A stretch of DNA of 64,000 bases from Flavobacterium okayamense (lineage in GTDB: Bacteria > Bacteroidota > Bacteroidia > Flavobacteriales > Flavobacteriaceae). The translations under genes and the position numbers were made by a program. The first letter of the stretch is position 1. Each line of letters begins with the position of its first letter. A model generated the notes under the pieces. The model did not search any database. It was not told where the DNA came from and saw only the letters and a program-made list of their open reading frames with translations. The stretch covers positions 1,736,001 to 1,800,000 of the forward strand of contig NZ_AP024749.1 in NCBI RefSeq assembly GCF_019702945.1. Direction: 5' to 3'. Positions 27,845 to 37,318 of the stretch are shown here, piece after piece.

Positions 27845-29332
27845 TTAATTTACTGTAAAAGAAGTGCCTTCTTTTCCATCTTTAAGTTGAATTCCTAAAG
27901 CTAAAAGTCTATCGCGAATTTCATCAGACAATGCCCAGTTTTTATTAGCCCTTGCTTCGTTTCGCATTTCGATTAACATGTTTACAACACCATCTAATTT
28001 ATTGGTATTTGAACTTGAAGATTCAGAATCGAAATTCAAACCTAAAACATCTACTAAGAAATCTGAGAAAGTCGATTTTAATATTGCCAAATCATTTTCT
28101 GTAACGGTTTCTTTTCCTTCTTTAATTAGATTGATAAAACGAACACCTTCAAATAATTGTGCAATTAAAATAGGTGAATTAAAATCGTCATTCATGGCAT
28201 CGTAACAAGATTGCTTCCATGAAGTTATATCTAAACTTGAATTTGCTGAAGCTGAAAGATTCGCAAGATTTTTATAAGCCTCACTCATTCGGTTAAAACC
28301 TTTTTCACTGGCAAGCATAGCTTCGTTAGAAATATCTAAAACACTTCTATAGTGAGCTTGTAAAAAACAAAAACGTACAATATTAGGATGGAATGGTTTT
28401 TCAAAGAAATCGTTGTTTCCGTTGACTAATTCCATTGGTAAAATATAATTACCAGTCGATTTACTCATGCGTAAACCATTCATAGTAAGCATATTCGTAT
28501 GCATCCAATAACGAACAGGCGAATGTCCGTAACCAGCTTTTGCTTGAGCAACTTCACATTCATGATGCGGGAATTTTAAATCCATTCCACCACCGTGAAT
28601 ATCAAAAGTTTCACCTAAGTATTTTGTACTCATTGCAGTACACTCTAAATGCCAACCCGGAAAACCAGCGCCCCAAGGTGAATTCCAACGCATAATGTGT
28701 TGTGGCGATGCATTTTTCCAAAGTGCAAAATCTTGAGGATTCTTCTTTTCAGTTTGTCCGTCTAAATCTCGTGTATTGGCTAAAAGTTCTTCAATGTTGC
28801 GATTACTTAACTCTCCGTAATTTAAACCTTTTGCATTATAGGCTTGAACGTCAAAATAAACCGAACCATTACTTTCGTAAGCAAAACCCAATTCAATTAG
28901 CTTTTCAGTTAATTCAATTTGCTCTAAAATATGTCCGGTTGCTGTTGGTTCAATAGTAGGAGGAAGAAAATTAAAAGTATCTAAAACTTTATGGAAATCA
29001 ACCGTATATTTTTGAACAATTTCCATTGGCTCTAGTTTTTCCAATTTCGATTGTTTTACAAAACGATCGTTTTCTACATTCCCATCATCTGTTAAATGTC
29101 CTGCATCCGTAATATTTCTTACATAACGAACATTGTAACCTAAATGTGATAAGTAGCGGTAAATTACATCAAAACTCATAAAAGTTCTAACATTTCCAAG
29201 GTGAACATTACTGTAAACTGTAGGTCCACAAACATACATTCCAATTCTTCCTTCATGAAGTGGCTTAAAATCTTGTTTGTCGCTCGTTAATGTATTGTAA
29301 ACTTTAAGTTGTTGGTTTTGATATAATTTCAT
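27845..29332 (-). CDS. cysS: Cysteinyl-tRNA synthetase
   Basis: 495-residue class I synthetase. [20 protein letters not shown] contains the zinc-binding Cys and the HIGH-type HLGN motif at about 33-50. [14 protein letters not shown] and [15 protein letters not shown] give the other zinc ligands. The KMSKS loop is [10 protein letters not shown] at about 291-300. The C-terminal helical domain ends in [16 protein letters not shown] sequence ([17 protein letters not shown]). It charges tRNA-Cys. A composite palindromic repeat lies 13 bases upstream of its start, so its promoter is either inside or beyond that element. Confidence 0.95.
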   Translation of the reverse strand: MKLYQNQQLKVYNTLTSDKQDFKPLHEGRIGMYVCGPTVYSNVHLGNVRTFMSFDVIYRYLSHLGYNVRYVRNITDAGHLTDDGNVENDRFVKQSKLEKLEPMEIVQKYTVDFHKVLDTFNFLPPTIEPTATGHILEQIELTEKLIELGFAYESNGSVYFDVQAYNAKGLNYGELSNRNIEELLANTRDLDGQTEKKNPQDFALWKNASPQHIMRWNSPWGAGFPGWHLECTAMSTKYLGETFDIHGGGMDLKFPHHECEVAQAKAGYGHSPVRYWMHTNMLTMNGLRMSKSTGNYILPMELVNGNNDFFEKPFHPNIVRFCFLQAHYRSVLDISNEAMLASEKGFNRMSEAYKNLANLSASANSSLDITSWKQSCYDAMNDDFNSPILIAQLFEGVRFINLIKEGKETVTENDLAILKSTFSDFLVDVLGLNFDSESSSSNTNKLDGVVNMLIEMRNEARANKNWALSDEIRDRLLALGIQLKDGKEGTSFTVN

Positions 29333-29344
29333 TTTGTTTTTTGA

Positions 29345-29428
29345 AGCTTTTCCTGCTTTCCGCTATATCTTTTTTGTCAGTTCGAGCGAAGTCGAGAACA
29401 AAAAAGGATGTCGCTTCAATCAGGGCTA
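29345..29428. repeat. Composite repeat: one palindrome nested in another
   Basis: Outer arms read CCTGCTTTCCGCTATATC...TTTTTTGT on the left and ACAAAAAAGGAT...CAATCAGGGCTAA on the right, pairing as ATCTTTTTTGT against ACAAAAAAGGAT. Between them sits a copy (29381-29398) of the TTCGAGCGAAGTCGAGAA element also found near 14750. The outer end motif resembles the CCCGCTATC...ATCGGGGCTAA ends at 40551-40592. It appears that one repeat type has landed in the loop of another. Confidence 0.65.
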
Positions 29429-29472
29429 ATTTTCTTTAAGAATAATATTTTACTTTAACAATTAGATTTAAA

Positions 29473-30144
29473 CTAAAATTGAGTTTCCAATTTTATATAA
29501 TCTAAAAATTCTCTACGTACTTTTTCTTCTTTAAATTTTCCGCCAAATTCAGCAGTAACTGTACTACTTTCAATGTCTTTAATTCCTCTTGAATTAACAC
29601 ATAAATGTTTGGCATCCATAACACATGCTACATCTTCAGTACCTAAAACTTTTTGTAATTCTTGAACAATTTGTATTGTCAAACGTTCTTGTACTTGAGG
29701 TCTTTTAGCATAATAATCAACTATTCTATTCATTTTAGAAAGACCTACAACAGTACCATTTGAAATGTAAGCAACATGCGCACGACCAATAATGGGTAAT
29801 AAATGGTGCTCACAAGTAGAATAAACAACAATGTTTTTTTCAACTAGCATTTCACCATATTTGTATTTGTTATCAAATGTAGATGAACCCGGTTTTTTAT
29901 CAGGATGAAGCCCTCCAAAAATATCTTTAACAAACATTTTTGCAACACGATTAGGAGTTCCTTTTAAACTATCGTCAGTTAAATCTAAACCTAAAGTATT
30001 TAAAATATTTTCTACGTCTTTCTTTATAGACTCAATCTTTTCGTCATCAGTTAAATCAAAAGCATCTGAACGTAAAGGAGTTTCAGCACTAGTTGCGATA
30101 TGATTATTACCTAATTCTTCGTGTAAATCCTCGTTATGACTCAT
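29473..30144 (-). CDS. folE: GTP cyclohydrolase I (type IA)
   Basis: 223 residues. After a variable N-terminal 45 residues the catalytic core shows KMFVKDIFGGL, then VYSTCEHHLLPIIGRAHVAYI with zinc ligands Cys and His at about 110-115, LSKMNRIVDYYAKRPQVQERL, and VMDAKHLCVNSRGIKD with the second zinc Cys at about 181. It converts GTP to 7,8-dihydroneopterin triphosphate, the first step to folate and other pterins. It acts as a homodecamer in the cytoplasm. It is transcribed in the same direction as cysS but is separated from it by 140 bases of mostly repeat DNA, so it probably has its own transcript. Confidence 0.95.
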   Translation of the reverse strand: MSHNEDLHEELGNNHIATSAETPLRSDAFDLTDDEKIESIKKDVENILNTLGLDLTDDSLKGTPNRVAKMFVKDIFGGLHPDKKPGSSTFDNKYKYGEMLVEKNIVVYSTCEHHLLPIIGRAHVAYISNGTVVGLSKMNRIVDYYAKRPQVQERLTIQIVQELQKVLGTEDVACVMDAKHLCVNSRGIKDIESSTVTAEFGGKFKEEKVRREFLDYIKLETQF

Positions 30145-30297
30145 AGTATAATTCTTGCAATTTTTGAAGATGCAAAGATAATTAATAAACTTTAAAAATG
30201 TGATGCCTTTGTAAAATAATAAAAATGTAATAAAATAACAGATATTGTTATAAATGTTAATTATTAAGAAAAGAGCCGTCTAATTTTATTTTATTGT

Positions 30298-30305
30298 TAA
30301 ATTTG
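30298..30305 (+). promoter_or_regulatory. TAnnTTTG -7 promoter element for the adhesin operon
   Basis: TAAATTTG matches the -7 consensus and lies 38 bases before the ATG at 30344. It probably drives both the small secreted protein and the giant adhesin, whose coding regions are separated by only 8 bases. Confidence 0.55.
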
Positions 30306-30343
30306 TTGATTATACTAAACCAAAACAAAAATAAATTAACAAA

Positions 30344-30739
30344 ATGAAAAAGTATTTACTACTCTTATTACTAATGTCAACTCTTTTTGGTTTTTCTCAG
30401 GAAGAAAAGTCTTTATTAGACTTTATATCTCTTAATGAAAAACAATCCAAAAATGATTTACTAGTTGAGATGAAATGGGATTTTTCTGAATTTAATAAAT
30501 CAAATGATCATTTTTTTATTGAAATTATTCCTATTCAAGATTGTTGGAATAGACTTGAAGCTGAAATGTTAAATGAAGGATTCGAAATTGTTATAGATAA
30601 TAAAAATAAATTATTAGAAGATAATTTGATTATTAGTCACTTAAAATTAAAAGCAAAGTGTTTTAAATATAGAGTTGGTTCAAAAAAAACTCATGAAAAA
30701 AAATCTGATTGGTCATTTTATACTTTCGTAAACCTTTAA
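30344..30739 (+). CDS. Small secreted protein upstream of the giant adhesin
   Basis: 131 residues with a clear signal peptide (MKKYLLLLLLMSTLFGFSQ). The mature part of about 112 residues is charged, with no recognised domain; two cysteines (near 67 and 106) could form a disulphide. Its stop codon lies 8 bases before the adhesin ATG, so both are on one message. Inference: it may be a periplasmic chaperone or a surface partner of the adhesin. No sequence motif proves this. Confidence 0.65.
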   Translation: MKKYLLLLLLMSTLFGFSQEEKSLLDFISLNEKQSKNDLLVEMKWDFSEFNKSNDHFFIEIIPIQDCWNRLEAEMLNEGFEIVIDNKNKLLEDNLIISHLKLKAKCFKYRVGSKKTHEKKSDWSFYTFVNL

Positions 30740-30747
30740 CTATTGAG

Positions 30748-33700
30748 ATGAAAAAAATTTTACTTACATTATTATTATTTAGCTCAGTGTTGTTGTTTTC
30801 ACAATCTCCTACTTGTGAAAGTGCTTCGGCTATTTGTTCTGGGCAAGGTGGTCCTTATAATAATACTAACAATACCACGCCTGGTGGAAATTCATCAGGT
30901 TATGGAACGGTAAACTGCTTGTTTTCAACTCCTTATCCGGCATGGTTTTATATGCAAGTAGGAGTTTCTGGTTCTATGGATTTTACTTTAGTACAAACTG
31001 TATCATCAGGAAATCCAGATGTTGACTTTGCCTTATGGGGGCCATTTACTTCATTAAATAATTATTGTGACAATTTATATGGATATTCTGCAGGCTATAC
31101 TGGTCCAAATAATGTAGTAGATTGTAGTTATTCTGGTTCTGCTACTGAGACAATAAATATTCCTGGTGCTACTGCAGGTCAGTATTATATATTACTGGTT
31201 ACTAATTATGGTCAACAACCTGGTTCTTATACGATTAATCAAACAGGAGGTACAGGTTCATTGAGTTGTGAAATAGTTTGTGGTGTAGACTTAGGTCCAG
31301 ATCAACAGTTTTGTAATTCAACCATTACGAGTTACACGATGACTGCTGAATTTAATCAAGCTCCTACAACTGTTGGTACACCTACTTATTCATGGTATTT
31401 AGGTGGGGTTTTACAAGGAACAACTACGACTAATCAATATACTGCTAACCAAGAAGGTACTTGGACAGTAGAAGTTATTCGTCCAGGTTGTTCAGATGTA
31501 GCCACAGATGACATTGAAATTTTATTCGATTCCGAGCCGATATTAAATTCACCACCTCCGATTTCTGGATGTGCTCCTTTTGATTTAACGTCAATTATAC
31601 CGGGATTATTATCACCTGCAAATCCAGCGGATTATGTTGTTTATTTTTATGAGGATATAAATGATGCTTTTACAGGGAGTTCTAATTATATAGCAACACC
31701 TACGAGTTATACTCCAGGTTTTACAGATATTTTTATTCGTGTAGAGAATAATGGTAATCCTACATGTTATAATGTTGATGAGATTTTACAATTGATAATA
31801 GATTGCGCATCACCGTGTAGTTTAACACTAACTTCTGCTGTTTCTTCAGATGCTCAAACAATTTGTTTAACAGATGCACTTGATGATATTATCTTCACTG
31901 CAGGAGGAGATGCGACAGATGTTGTTGTTACAAGTGGTTCATTTCCAACAGGAGTGACTGGAGTTTATAATGCTGGGACTTATACTGTATCGGGTACACC
32001 TACTCAAACGGGTAGTTTTGCTGTAACCATTTCTACAGTTGGTTGTGCAACAAACATAACACACGATATTACTATTGTAGTAAATGAGCCTTCAGATGCA
32101 GGGTTAGATGGAAACACTACAGTATGTGATAATGACACTAATGTTATTGATTTGTATGCATTAATATCAGGAGAACAAACAGGTGGTGTTTGGACACAAA
32201 CATCAGGTGTAGGAGGTACTTTTGATGCTACTGCTGGGACATATACACCGGCTTTAGGAGCAACGACTTCAACTTTTGAATATACGATTACTGGAGCTGC
32301 ACCATGTCCAGATGATGTGAGTGTTGCAACAATAACAATAGTACCTCAAGCAAATGCTGGTACAGATGGCGCTACCACAACGTGTGAGAGTAGTTCAACA
32401 GCAATAGATTTATTTTCATTGCTTACAGGAGCACAAACAGGTGGAACTTGGACCCAAACTTCTGGAACAGGAGGTACATTTAATGCTGGGGCAGGAACGT
32501 ATACACCAGCGTTAGGCGCCACGACTTCTACATTTGAGTATACTATTACAGGTACGCCACCGTGTGTGGATGATGTGAGTGTAGTTACAGTTACTATTAC
32601 AGCAACACCAGATGCAGGTAATGATAATTCAATAACATTATGTAGCACTAGTTCTTCTGTAGATTTATTTACAGTATTATTAGGTTCACCAGATTTAGGC
32701 GGGACTTGGTCGCCAGCCTTAGCAAGTGGAACAGGAGTTTTTGATCCGGCAGTAGACACAGCAGGTGTTTATACATATACGATAGATATTCCAGGATGTA
32801 CCATTGCATCAGCAGCTATAACTGTTACAATTAATGCGCAACCCGACGCGGGATTAGATGGGGCTACCACAGTTTGTGATAGTGATACAACAGCCATAGA
32901 TTTGTTTGCTTTACTTACAGGAGCGCAAACAGGAGGAGTTTGGACACAGACTTCAGGAACAGGTGGAGTGTTTAATGCAGCAGCAGGAACTTATACACCA
33001 GCTTCAGGAGCAACTACATCTACTTTTGAATACACACTAACAGGTGTAGCACCATGTGTAGATGATATGAGTGTGGTTACCGTAAACATCAACGCACAAC
33101 CTGATGCAGGGTTAGATGGCGGAGTTACCATATGTGATAACGATACGAATGTTATTGATTTATTCTCGTTAATCACAGGAGAACAAACAGGTGGCGTTTG
33201 GACACAAACTTCAGGTACTGGTGGGACGTTTGATGCAGCAGCAGGAACTTATACGCCAGCTTCAGGGGCAACGACATCAACATTTGAATATACACTAACA
33301 GGAGTAGCACCATGTATTGATGATGTAAGTGTAGCTACTATAACAATAAATGCACAACCCGATGCTGGATTAGACGGAAATACAACGATTTGTGATAACG
33401 ATACAGCAGCAGTTGATTTATTTGCTTTACTTACAGGAGCGCAAACAGGTGGAGTTTGGACACAGACTTCAGGAACAGGTGGAGTGTTTAATGCAGCAGC
33501 AGGAACATATACACCAGCACCTGGAGCGACGACATCAACATTTGAATACACACTAACAGGTGTAGCACCATGTGTAGATGATATGAGTGTGGTTACCGTA
33601 AACATCAACGCACAACCTGATGCAGGGTTAGATGGCGGAGTTACCATATGTGATAACGATACGAATGTTATTGATTTATTCTCGTTAATCACAGGAGAAC

Positions 33701-36700
33701 AATCAGGAGGAGTTTGGACACAGACCTCAGGAACTGGTGGAGTATTTAATGCAGTAGCAGGAACGTACACACCAGCACCAGGAGCAACAACATCTACATT
33801 TGAATATACACTAACAGGAGTAGCGCCTTGTGTTGATGATGTAAGTGTAGCTACTATAACAATAAATGCACAACCTGATGCGGGATTAGATGGTTCAACA
33901 TCGGTTTGTGATAGTGATACAACAACAATAGATTTATTTGCTTTACTTACAGGAGCGCAAACAGGTGGCGTTTGGACACAGACATCAGGAACAGGAGGAG
34001 TATTTGATGCAGCAGCAGGAACTTATACACCAGCCTCAGGGGCAACGACATCAACATTTGAATATACACTAACAGGAGTAGCACCATGTGTTGATGATAC
34101 AAGTATAGTAACAGTTACTATTACAGCACAACCCGACGCAGGATTAGACGGAAACACAACGGTTTGTGATAATGATACAACAACAGTTGATTTATTTACT
34201 TTACTTACAGGAGCGCAAACAGGAGGAGTTTGGACACAGACCTCAGGAACAGGTGGAGTATTTAATGCAGCAGCAGGAACTTATACTCCAGCTTCAGGAG
34301 CAACGACATCTACATTTGAGTATACTCTAACAGGTGTAGCACCGTGTATAGATGATACAAGCGTAGTGACGATAAATATCAACGCACAACCTGATGCAGG
34401 GTTAGATGGAGCAACAACAGTTTGTGATAACGATACGAATGTTATTGATTTATTCTCGTTAATCACAGGAGAACAATCAGGTGGCGTTTGGACACAAACA
34501 TCAGGAACAGGCGGAGTATTTGATGCAGTAGCAGGAACGTACACACCAGCACCTGGAGCAACATCATCTACATTTGAATATACACTAACAGGAGTAGCGC
34601 CTTGTATTGACGATGTAAGTGTAGCTACTATAACAATAAATGCACAACCCGATGCTGGATTAGACGGAAACACAACAGTTTGTGATAACGATACAACAAC
34701 AATTAATTTATTTGCTTTACTTACAGGAGCGCAAACAGGAGGAGTTTGGACACAGACCTCAGGAACAGGAGGAGTGTTCGATGCAGCAGCAGGAACTTAT
34801 ACGCCAGCTTCAGGGGCAACGACATCAACATTTGAATATACACTAACAGGTGTAGCGCCATGTATAGATGATACAAGCGTAGTTACGATAAACATTAACG
34901 CACAGCCCGATGCAGGATTAGATGGGGCTATCACAGTTTGTGAGAGTGATACAGCAGTGATTGATTTATATGCTTTAATATCAGGTGAGCAAGCAGGAGG
35001 TGTTTGGACACAAACTTCAGGAACAGGAGGAGTATTTGATGCAGTAGCAGGAACGTATACACCAGCACCTGGAGCAACGACTTCAACATTTGAGTATACA
35101 CTAACAGGCGTAGCGCCATGTATAGATGATACGAGTGTGGTTACAATTACAGTCAATCCTGATGCTGAAATAACTTTAATGACTGATATTACAACAACAG
35201 ATCAAGAGTTATGTCAAGGTACAGCTATCTCAACTATAGAGTATGAATTATCTAATGGAGCCACTGGAGTTATTGTTGCAGGTTTACCAGCAGGTATAAC
35301 TTACACCATCAACGGTAATATAGTTACTATTTCAGGAACGCCTACAGATTTAGTTGGCGTATATAATTATTCAGTTACTACAACAGGAGGTTGTTCGAGT
35401 GATATGGAAAGCGGTAGTATTGAAATAACAAATGGAGTATTACCGACTTTTGATCCAATGCCAGATATTTGTGAAGGAAGTGGATATTCATTACCGACAA
35501 CATCAACAAATGGTATTACAGGAAGTTGGTCTCCAGCTTTTGATAATACACAAACAATGATGTATACTTTCACTCCTGATGCTGGACAATGTGCAATACC
35601 AACAACAGCTACAGTAACTATTATTGAAAAACCTGTATTATCAATAAATAATCCATTGCCAATAACTTTATGTGATGGAGAGTTTTTACATGTAGACTGG
35701 ACAAGTAATGTAGCGGGTACTACCTTAACGTATACGGCTTCTAGCAATAATGTTACTTATCCTAGTAATGGAGATCAAAGTACATTAGATCAAGTTTTAT
35801 CATTAATAAATTCGGATCAGATAGGCGATATTACGATAACAATTACCCCTTTTGCTAATGGCTGTTCAGGAGATGCGATACAAGTACCAGTTCGAATCAA
35901 TCCAAATCCGGTTATAAGTTCTGTTTCAGTAGATCAGAATACGATTTGTTCAGGCAATGAAGTTACTTTTACTGTAACGAGTAATTTAGGAGGAACGACT
36001 TACGATTGGTCGGTAATAAATAATACCGGAGTTACTGTTGTGGGAGGCGTTACAAGTGGAACGATAACTACAGGTACATTAATGTTAGTATTAGAGAACT
36101 CTACACCTGGATTATCAGGAACAATAGAAGTTGATTTTACACCTTATAGAGATGGATGTCCAGGAGCGACAGTAGTGAGTGAAGTAATTACTGTTAATCC
36201 TATTCCGGGAGTTCCAAACGGATTACCAGAATATTACATATGTGATGGAGAAGCTACGCCGATGAGTATCACTTCAGATCCATTTGTAGCGGGGACAGAA
36301 TTGATATATGATGTTGTAGATTATTATAATGTAACGGGATATAGTTCAGGCGGACCATTACCGGAGCCATTATTAATAGAGGATGTTTTAACATTAACAG
36401 ATTCCTATGTTCAAGGTTATGTGGTTTACCGCATTTGGGCTACATTAAATGGATGTGATGGAGAGTATAGAGACTTTACGGTTTATGTAAATCCTAATCC
36501 ACAACCGGTTTTAACAGATGGTGCGATATGTGTTAATGATATAGGAACAGTTTTCCAAACGTATTGGTTAACAGTTGAAGGATTACCAGGGACAAATTAT
36601 CAGTATACATGGTATGAGTCATCAGATCCAGTTAATCCTATTGCAATAACAGGAGTTCCAAGTTTAGAGGTAGCTGTAGCGGGTAGTTATTATGTAGTGG

Positions 36701-37251
36701 TAAGAGATTTAAGTTCAACGGACACTTCATGTGAGGGTACTTCAAACACAGTAAGTGTAATAGAGACCAATCCAGCGACAAGTTTTATCACAACGGTAAC
36801 TGATGCATTTAGTGATAACGCAACAGTTGTTGTTACGGTAACAGGAGGAAATGGTATGTTATTGTATCAGATAGATGGTGGAGCATTCCAAGAATCGAAT
36901 GTGTTTACAGGAGTAAGTGCAGGAGAACATGTTATTACGGTTATCGATTCACAAGGGTGTACTTATTTACAAGAGACAGTATTGGTGATAGATTATCCAA
37001 ACTTCTTTACACCAAATGGAGATGGATATAATGATACATGGAATATAATAGGTTTAAACCAACCAGAGGCGAAGTTGTACATTTTTGATAGATACGGTAA
37101 GTTAATCAAGCAATTAAGTACAGTAGGACCGGGTTGGGATGGAACGTATAATGGTGAGCAATTACCATCGACAGATTACTGGTTTAGTTTAGAATATTTA
37201 GAAAACGGAGTAGCTAAAGAGTTTAAGGCACACTTCGCAATGAAAAGATAA
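30748..37251 (+). CDS. Giant T9SS type B adhesin with twelve internal repeats
   Basis: 2167 residues from the ATG at 30748; an in-frame ATG at 30709 lies inside the upstream gene and lacks a signal peptide. The order is: signal peptide 1-19; a Cys-rich PPC-like domain to about 170; Ig-like spacers; twelve repeats at 448-1471, mostly of 86 residues; PKD/Ig-like domains with recurrent Cys; an SprB-like repeat near 2010-2085 (YQIDGGAFQESNVFTGVSAG); and a C-terminal gliding-motility sorting domain at 2085-2167 (FFTPNGDGYNDTW, IFDRYGKL, PSTDYWFSLEY). It should be exported by T9SS and tethered at the surface, plausibly for adhesion or gliding. Thr, Gly and Ala dominate and basic residues are scarce, as in other surface adhesins. 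Confidence 0.92.
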   Translation: MKKILLTLLLFSSVLLFSQSPTCESASAICSGQGGPYNNTNNTTPGGNSSGYGTVNCLFSTPYPAWFYMQVGVSGSMDFTLVQTVSSGNPDVDFALWGPFTSLNNYCDNLYGYSAGYTGPNNVVDCSYSGSATETINIPGATAGQYYILLVTNYGQQPGSYTINQTGGTGSLSCEIVCGVDLGPDQQFCNSTITSYTMTAEFNQAPTTVGTPTYSWYLGGVLQGTTTTNQYTANQEGTWTVEVIRPGCSDVATDDIEILFDSEPILNSPPPISGCAPFDLTSIIPGLLSPANPADYVVYFYEDINDAFTGSSNYIATPTSYTPGFTDIFIRVENNGNPTCYNVDEILQLIIDCASPCSLTLTSAVSSDAQTICLTDALDDIIFTAGGDATDVVVTSGSFPTGVTGVYNAGTYTVSGTPTQTGSFAVTISTVGCATNITHDITIVVNEPSDAGLDGNTTVCDNDTNVIDLYALISGEQTGGVWTQTSGVGGTFDATAGTYTPALGATTSTFEYTITGAAPCPDDVSVATITIVPQANAGTDGATTTCESSSTAIDLFSLLTGAQTGGTWTQTSGTGGTFNAGAGTYTPALGATTSTFEYTITGTPPCVDDVSVVTVTITATPDAGNDNSITLCSTSSSVDLFTVLLGSPDLGGTWSPALASGTGVFDPAVDTAGVYTYTIDIPGCTIASAAITVTINAQPDAGLDGATTVCDSDTTAIDLFALLTGAQTGGVWTQTSGTGGVFNAAAGTYTPASGATTSTFEYTLTGVAPCVDDMSVVTVNINAQPDAGLDGGVTICDNDTNVIDLFSLITGEQTGGVWTQTSGTGGTFDAAAGTYTPASGATTSTFEYTLTGVAPCIDDVSVATITINAQPDAGLDGNTTICDNDTAAVDLFALLTGAQTGGVWTQTSGTGGVFNAAAGTYTPAPGATTSTFEYTLTGVAPCVDDMSVVTVNINAQPDAGLDGGVTICDNDTNVIDLFSLITGEQSGGVWTQTSGTGGVFNAVAGTYTPAPGATTSTFEYTLTGVAPCVDDVSVATITINAQPDAGLDGSTSVCDSDTTTIDLFALLTGAQTGGVWTQTSGTGGVFDAAAGTYTPASGATTSTFEYTLTGVAPCVDDTSIVTVTITAQPDAGLDGNTTVCDNDTTTVDLFTLLTGAQTGGVWTQTSGTGGVFNAAAGTYTPASGATTSTFEYTLTGVAPCIDDTSVVTININAQPDAGLDGATTVCDNDTNVIDLFSLITGEQSGGVWTQTSGTGGVFDAVAGTYTPAPGATSSTFEYTLTGVAPCIDDVSVATITINAQPDAGLDGNTTVCDNDTTTINLFALLTGAQTGGVWTQTSGTGGVFDAAAGTYTPASGATTSTFEYTLTGVAPCIDDTSVVTININAQPDAGLDGAITVCESDTAVIDLYALISGEQAGGVWTQTSGTGGVFDAVAGTYTPAPGATTSTFEYTLTGVAPCIDDTSVVTITVNPDAEITLMTDITTTDQELCQGTAISTIEYELSNGATGVIVAGLPAGITYTINGNIVTISGTPTDLVGVYNYSVTTTGGCSSDMESGSIEITNGVLPTFDPMPDICEGSGYSLPTTSTNGITGSWSPAFDNTQTMMYTFTPDAGQCAIPTTATVTIIEKPVLSINNPLPITLCDGEFLHVDWTSNVAGTTLTYTASSNNVTYPSNGDQSTLDQVLSLINSDQIGDITITITPFANGCSGDAIQVPVRINPNPVISSVSVDQNTICSGNEVTFTVTSNLGGTTYDWSVINNTGVTVVGGVTSGTITTGTLMLVLENSTPGLSGTIEVDFTPYRDGCPGATVVSEVITVNPIPGVPNGLPEYYICDGEATPMSITSDPFVAGTELIYDVVDYYNVTGYSSGGPLPEPLLIEDVLTLTDSYVQGYVVYRIWATLNGCDGEYRDFTVYVNPNPQPVLTDGAICVNDIGTVFQTYWLTVEGLPGTNYQYTWYESSDPVNPIAITGVPSLEVAVAGSYYVVVRDLSSTDTSCEGTSNTVSVIETNPATSFITTVTDAFSDNATVVVTVTGGNGMLLYQIDGGAFQESNVFTGVSAGEHVITVIDSQGCTYLQETVLVIDYPNFFTPNGDGYNDTWNIIGLNQPEAKLYIFDRYGKLIKQLSTVGPGWDGTYNGEQLPSTDYWFSLEYLENGVAKEFKAHFAMKR
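32089..35160 (+). repeat. Array of twelve 258-bp coding repeats (one shortened to 234 bp)
   Basis: Units start at 32089, 32347, 32605 (the divergent 234-bp unit), 32839 and then every 258 bp to 34903, ending at 35160. Each encodes a unit with PDAGLDG, a VCD or ICD cysteine, a DLF.L.TG.Q segment, GGVWTQTSGTGGVF, TYTPA.GATTSTFEYTLTG and APC.DD. Two sub-types alternate: one with DLFALLTGAQ and one with DLFSLITGEQ. Bases 33025-33186 are identical to 33541-33702 (162 bp, offset 516), which marks recent duplication or gene conversion of a two-unit block. Confidence 0.95.
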
Positions 37252-37267
37252 TAAACAGAATTTATCC

Positions 37268-37306
37268 AAAAAAAAATCCCCACTATTTAAGTGGGGATTT
37301 TTTTAT
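37268..37306. terminator. Bidirectional terminator between the adhesin and aminotransferase genes
   Basis: AAATCCCCAC pairs with GTGGGGATTT around a 7-base loop, flanked by an A run and a T run. It separates two convergent genes. Confidence 0.92.
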
Positions 37307-37318
37307 TAATTTTAAAAA

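Noticed and set aside
32346..35747. Several long minus-strand open frames inside the adhesin gene
   Set aside because: They recur with the 258-bp repeat period and have low-complexity Val/Pro/Ser content, so they are shadows of the coding repeats.
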